Shown here in pieces: positions 60,432 through 64,000 of a stretch of 64,000 nt of DNA. The notes under the pieces were generated by a model. It made no database searches, was not told the DNA's origin, and saw only the letters and a program-made list of their open reading frames with translations. Each line of letters opens with the position of its first letter. The stretch's first letter is position 1. The translations under genes and the position numbers were made by a program. Source of the stretch: Cupriavidus plantarum (GTDB taxonomy: Bacteria; Pseudomonadota; Gammaproteobacteria; Burkholderiales; Burkholderiaceae). Location of the stretch: positions 248,001 to 312,000 of the forward strand of contig NZ_CAJPUX010000002.1 in assembly GCF_905397285.1 (NCBI RefSeq), given 5' to 3'.

Positions 60432-62139
60432 CCCCGCGAGATTCCGGCAGCGCACACTGCTCGAATGGGGGCTGCTGGTTGCCGTCGTCACGCTGGCGAT
60501 GGCGGCGTCGGTGCGTTTCAACTGGAGCGCCCGCGTCGACCTCGCGATCATGGATGTCGCCATCGTGCCCCGCTTGCATGCCGCCGAAGAGGATGGCGGT
60601 ATCGAGACCGTTGGCGCGCTGTGGTTCTGGTGCGGCACGCTCGTTCCCGTCTGGCTCGCAGCGTTCGCGGCCTTACGGCTGACGCCGCGCGGCGCGCTCA
60701 TCTCCACCATGGTGCTAATGGGCGCGCTGGTCGGCGCGAGCGTGGCGGCCGTCGCGATTGCCGATGTGTGGTTCGCGCCGGCCACCGGATTGCTCGGCTG
60801 CCTGTTGTTCTATCCGCTCTGGAGCTGGCGCCGGCAGGAAGCGGCGCTGCGCTTCCTGAGCGCAGAAGTCGAACGGCTCTCTCGCGAACCCGGTCTGCAT
60901 CCCGTACGCCAGTCGCACGACCGCACGCTCGACGGCAGCATGCAGGCGGTCTATGGCATGACCGCGCAGCTTCGCGACATGCGGCGCTTTCTCGCGGATG
61001 GGTTGGAGAGCCTGCCCGAGGCGACCGTGATCTGCGATGCCGATGGCGTGATCCTCGTCGCCAACCGCCGCGCGGTCGCGCTGGTACCCGCCGTTCTATC
61101 GGGCGTCAACGCGCGAGACCCGCGCGACTCGGGCGATGGCCTCGATCCGCCCGCGCTTCCCGACGTCATCGAGTCGTTGTTCCCGGTGCCGGGGCCCGGC
61201 CTTGCGTACTGGGACGCGCTATGCGCGACGCTCGAAGACCATGCGCCCGTGGTCTCATCCGCGGACTCGCAAGGCGTGGAGCTGGCCACCGAGAGCGACC
61301 GCCGCTATCTGCTGCATGGCGCTCCGCTGCACGGCGAGAGCGGACGTCCCGCCGGCGCGATCGTCAGCTTCATCGACATCACCGCGGTGCGTCGCGCGGA
61401 GCGGCAGCGCGAGCAGACCATGCACTTTCTCTCCCATGACATGCGCTCCCCGCAGGCATCGATCCTCGCATTGATCGATCTGCAGTCGCGGCCGGACCGC
61501 GCGCTGCCGGAGCCCGTGCTGCTCGCGCGTATCGGCGAGCTGGCGCATCGCACACTCGCACTCGCCGACGACTTCATCCGCCTCGCGCAGGCCGAATCGC
61601 AGACGCTGTCGTTCACGCCCGCCGATCTGCAGGGATTGATCCTCGATGCCACGGACGAATTGTGGGCGCTGGCCAAGACGAGAGGCGTCGAACTGCGTCT
61701 CGACCTCGAGCCGGATTGTCCGCCCCTGCGCGTGGTACCCGCGCTGCTTGTGCGCGCGATTGCCAACCTCGTCAGCAATGCGATCAAGTTCGGTCCTTCG
61801 GGGCACCCGGTGACCGTACGCCTGCGCCGCGGGCGCGGACACGTTGCGATCGAGGTCGCCGACGAAGGACCTGGCATTGCGCGTGCCGATCAGGGACGGT
61901 TGTTCCGGCCGTTCAGCCGCGTGAACGATGCGGGCGGCGAGGGGCCATCTGGCAGCGGCCTCGGTCTCGTTTTCGTGAAGACCGTGGCGGAGCGGCATGG
62001 TGGCCGCATCACCGTGAACAGCGACGTCGGCCGCGGCGCGACGTTCGCCATTCTGCTGCCCGTGCGTGGCGTGGCGACGCCTAACGATGCGTGCGCGATC
62101 GATGGACAGACAGACGGACATACGGATACGGTCAACTGA
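60424..62139 (+). CDS. membrane histidine kinase partner of the adjacent regulator
   Basis: 571 residues. Four or so membrane helices (about 15-140) resemble the C-terminal membrane part of CHASE2 kinases, without the extracytoplasmic CHASE2 domain. A PAS-like domain follows (SLPEATVICDADGVILVANRRAVAL), then the DHp with H-box FLSHDMRSPQASILALIDLQ and an intact HATPase (NLVSNAIKF, DEGPGIA, GSGLGL). The H-box is nearly the same as in the kinase at 62352. It overlaps the regulator gene by 8 bp. Confidence 0.92.
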   Translation: MHDPARFRQRTLLEWGLLVAVVTLAMAASVRFNWSARVDLAIMDVAIVPRLHAAEEDGGIETVGALWFWCGTLVPVWLAAFAALRLTPRGALISTMVLMGALVGASVAAVAIADVWFAPATGLLGCLLFYPLWSWRRQEAALRFLSAEVERLSREPGLHPVRQSHDRTLDGSMQAVYGMTAQLRDMRRFLADGLESLPEATVICDADGVILVANRRAVALVPAVLSGVNARDPRDSGDGLDPPALPDVIESLFPVPGPGLAYWDALCATLEDHAPVVSSADSQGVELATESDRRYLLHGAPLHGESGRPAGAIVSFIDITAVRRAERQREQTMHFLSHDMRSPQASILALIDLQSRPDRALPEPVLLARIGELAHRTLALADDFIRLAQAESQTLSFTPADLQGLILDATDELWALAKTRGVELRLDLEPDCPPLRVVPALLVRAIANLVSNAIKFGPSGHPVTVRLRRGRGHVAIEVADEGPGIARADQGRLFRPFSRVNDAGGEGPSGSGLGLVFVKTVAERHGGRITVNSDVGRGATFAILLPVRGVATPNDACAIDGQTDGHTDTVN

Positions 62140-62282
62140 TCGTCAACGCGCGAGAGCGCGATGTCGTTGACATGTGCGAGACCGCACGCACAGGTTCCCG
62201 ATCTGACACAATTGTTGGCAATCGGATTGCCCGAACTTCCCTACCATCTCAACCGCTGCGGACACCGCATCCGTAGTTTTTT

Positions 62283-62322
62283 GTGCCCGTGCCAGCCCGT
62301 CAAGCAGTTCTGGCGCGGGCAC
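62283..62322 (+). terminator. long stem-loop between convergent kinase genes
   Basis: GTGCCCGTGCCAG and CTGGCGCGGGCAC pair over 13 bp with one G-T wobble and a 14-nt loop. Only GTTCTTT follows on the plus strand, and an A-run on the minus strand, so as an intrinsic terminator it is weak and its direction unclear. Confidence 0.45.
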
Positions 62323-62351
62323 GTTCTTTGGTCGCGTTTCCCACTGCAACG

Positions 62352-64000
62352 CTACCTCGCTGGCAACACGATGGTGAATTCCGTACCGACGCCCACCGTC
62401 GACCGGCACCGGATCTGCCCCCGCGCTTTCCTCACCGCCGCGCGGGCGAACGCTAGCCCCAGTCCATTCCCGCTTGCCGGTGCGTCACCGATCGCCGTCG
62501 TCGCGAAGCGGCGAAACCGCTTGAAGATATGCGGCATGTCCTGCGGCCGGATACCCGGTCCGCGATCCCTGATCGCGATCTCCACATGCCGCCGTGTTCG
62601 CCTGACACAGCAGTGCACCGTGTCGTGCTCCGGTCCGTACTTGATCGCATTGTCGATCACGTTCACGATCGCGCGGAAAAGGCTGTCGGGCTCCGCGCGC
62701 ACGACATAGGCGTGCCCATCCGGTTCGCACAATTGCAGGGTGATGCCGCGCCGGTGCGCCGCCACAGTGAGGGCATCGATCGCATCGAGCAGGATGCCGT
62801 ATGCATCCACATCGGCGGGCCGGTACTTCAGCACGTGCAGCTCGCTGAGCTGCACGAAGTCATCGACCATCTTGAGCGTGCGGCGCGCGTGCGACTCGAT
62901 TTTCGCGAACAGATCGGGCGTCATCCGATATGTCTGGGTGGTGCGCGCCATGTCGAGCAGCGCGAGGATCGACGCCTGCGGGGAACGCATGTCGTGCGAC
63001 AGGCTCGCCATCATGGCTTCCCGATGGCCCGCGCGCGTGGCGGCGCGTGGCCGGCCCAGCGACAGCAGTCCGCGTGCGAGTCCTTCCAGCGGCGACACGT
63101 AGTGACCGCGGAACAGGACGAGCACCCCCGCGAGGGCGGCGAGGATCAGGCCGCTCACCAGCGTGATGGCGAGCAGCGTGTGGCTGAGTCGCTCGATGTG
63201 CAGGTCGAGCTGCGCCGTGGCGGGTGCGAGCGCGGCATCGCGGAAACGGGCGATGGCGTCGGTCCCCTTTCGATAGACGGCGACAAAGTCCGCTGGCTGT
63301 ACGGTCCGGTGCACCGAGCGCTCGCCGGCATCGATCAACTGACGGGCATACATGTAGGCGTTGTCGAAGTAGGCCTCGGTCACGCTATCCGCGCTGTGCC
63401 GCAGCTGGCTGCGATAGGGCTTGCTGGCGAGCCGCAGCGCGATGATGTCGCGCAACTGCATCACGCGGCCTTCCATGATCGCCACGCGCTCGCGATCGTC
63501 GCGAGTCAGGTACCGTCCCATTACTAGCGGTTCGATCAATAGGGAGCCAAAGCGCACCGCGTATTCGCGCATGTCCGCGATGTCCCGGGCAAGCTGCAAC
63601 GGCTGGGCCGCGTCCGCGCTGAATTCGGCGACCCCAAGCGTGCATTGGTTGAGCATCAGCTGGAATGGCTCGTTCGCGGCGATCATGTCGTGGATGGCTC
63701 CGAGGATCGCACCATGGGCGCGCTGGCGCGCGGCATCGGCATGCAGGGCGTCCATCGTCGCGCGCGCCGGCACCAGCCGAGCGCGCACGAGCGCAAGAGA
63801 ATTGACGAGATTCGAGCAACGCGTGCAGGTGGCGCGTCGCAGCATCTCTTCCAGATTGCGAATGCGTTCATCGGTGACGCTGCGCGCGAGCGTCAGTTGC
63901 GTACGCCGATGCACCGCCTGCTCCGAGGAGATGCGGCCCAGTAACGCCGTGCTGGCTTGCCGCTCGACCGAAGCGGCCTCGTAGGTCCGCAGTAACGACA
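62352..64000 (-). CDS. membrane histidine kinase, 5' end beyond the window
   Basis: At least 549 residues. The frame has no stop up to base 64000, so the gene's N-terminus lies outside the window; the GTG at 63914 is an internal option. A long helical sensor region (likely periplasmic, with TCTRC near its start), a membrane helix (TLLAITLVSGLILAALAGVLVLF), a HAMP-like joint, the H-box LSHDMRSPQASILALLDMA, and an intact HATPase (NVIDNAIKYGP, DRGPGIR, GNGLGLAFA) follow in order. The H-box is almost the one in the 60424 kinase, pointing to duplication and a possible shared partner. Confidence 0.88.
   Translation of the reverse strand, partial: SLLRTYEAASVERQASTALLGRISSEQAVHRRTQLTLARSVTDERIRNLEEMLRRATCTRCSNLVNSLALVRARLVPARATMDALHADAARQRAHGAILGAIHDMIAANEPFQLMLNQCTLGVAEFSADAAQPLQLARDIADMREYAVRFGSLLIEPLVMGRYLTRDDRERVAIMEGRVMQLRDIIALRLASKPYRSQLRHSADSVTEAYFDNAYMYARQLIDAGERSVHRTVQPADFVAVYRKGTDAIARFRDAALAPATAQLDLHIERLSHTLLAITLVSGLILAALAGVLVLFRGHYVSPLEGLARGLLSLGRPRAATRAGHREAMMASLSHDMRSPQASILALLDMARTTQTYRMTPDLFAKIESHARRTLKMVDDFVQLSELHVLKYRPADVDAYGILLDAIDALTVAAHRRGITLQLCEPDGHAYVVRAEPDSLFRAIVNVIDNAIKYGPEHDTVHCCVRRTRRHVEIAIRDRGPGIRPQDMPHIFKRFRRFATTAIGDAPASGNGLGLAFARAAVRKARGQIRCRSTVGVGTEFTIVLPAR

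Overview
The window is GC-rich with tightly packed genes. It carries Bug-type tripartite-transporter binding proteins, an H-NS-type nucleoid protein, hopanoid genes and a complete pel exopolysaccharide operon. Together these point to a beta-proteobacterium of the Burkholderiales, most like Cupriavidus/Ralstonia; that placement is inferred from gene content only. No rRNA, tRNA, CRISPR array, transposase or phage gene was seen.

Region 1 (about 0.2-15 kb) is a stress- and envelope-type cluster. It opens with two divergent sigma-54 activators and a histidine-kinase-like protein with a degraded ATP-binding domain. Small proteins follow: an FPASDP-motif protein, two related AGRF-motif proteins, PRC-barrel, BON, Fet4-like, DUF3182 plus a hydrolase, DUF4142, topoisomerase IB, two ParB-like paralogues, a short-chain dehydrogenase, DUF3008 and DUF3309. 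At least seven starts in this stretch have a good -24/-12 (sigma-54) match just upstream. I read it as a candidate sigma-54 regulon beside its own activators; this is the main novel proposal for the window.

Region 2 (15-24 kb) holds an iron alcohol dehydrogenase and a succinate-semialdehyde dehydrogenase facing an IclR regulator across a repeat-filled spacer. A lipoprotein, H-NS, a purine permease, cheV with a FliA-type promoter, and a 1-Cys peroxiredoxin follow.

Region 3 (24-40 kb) is transport and catabolism. It has a sulfonate/taurine-type ABC system with a TauD-like dioxygenase, a methyltransferase, an MFS exporter, an IclR regulator and a membrane diguanylate cyclase. Two convergent operons come next: Bug protein + ornithine-cyclodeaminase-like enzyme + PhnD-like protein, against Bug protein + CoA-transferase + citryl-CoA-lyase-like enzyme.

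Region 4 (40-45.5 kb) has a YegD-like Hsp70, three hopanoid genes (hpnG, shc, hpnD) and a cold-shock protein.

Region 5 (46-64 kb) is pelABCDEFG with a strong terminator, then an OmpR-type regulator and two histidine kinases that share an unusual H-box; the last kinase runs off the window. PelD keeps an RxxD motif expected to bind c-di-GMP, so the diguanylate cyclase at 32.5 kb is a possible, untested source of its signal.
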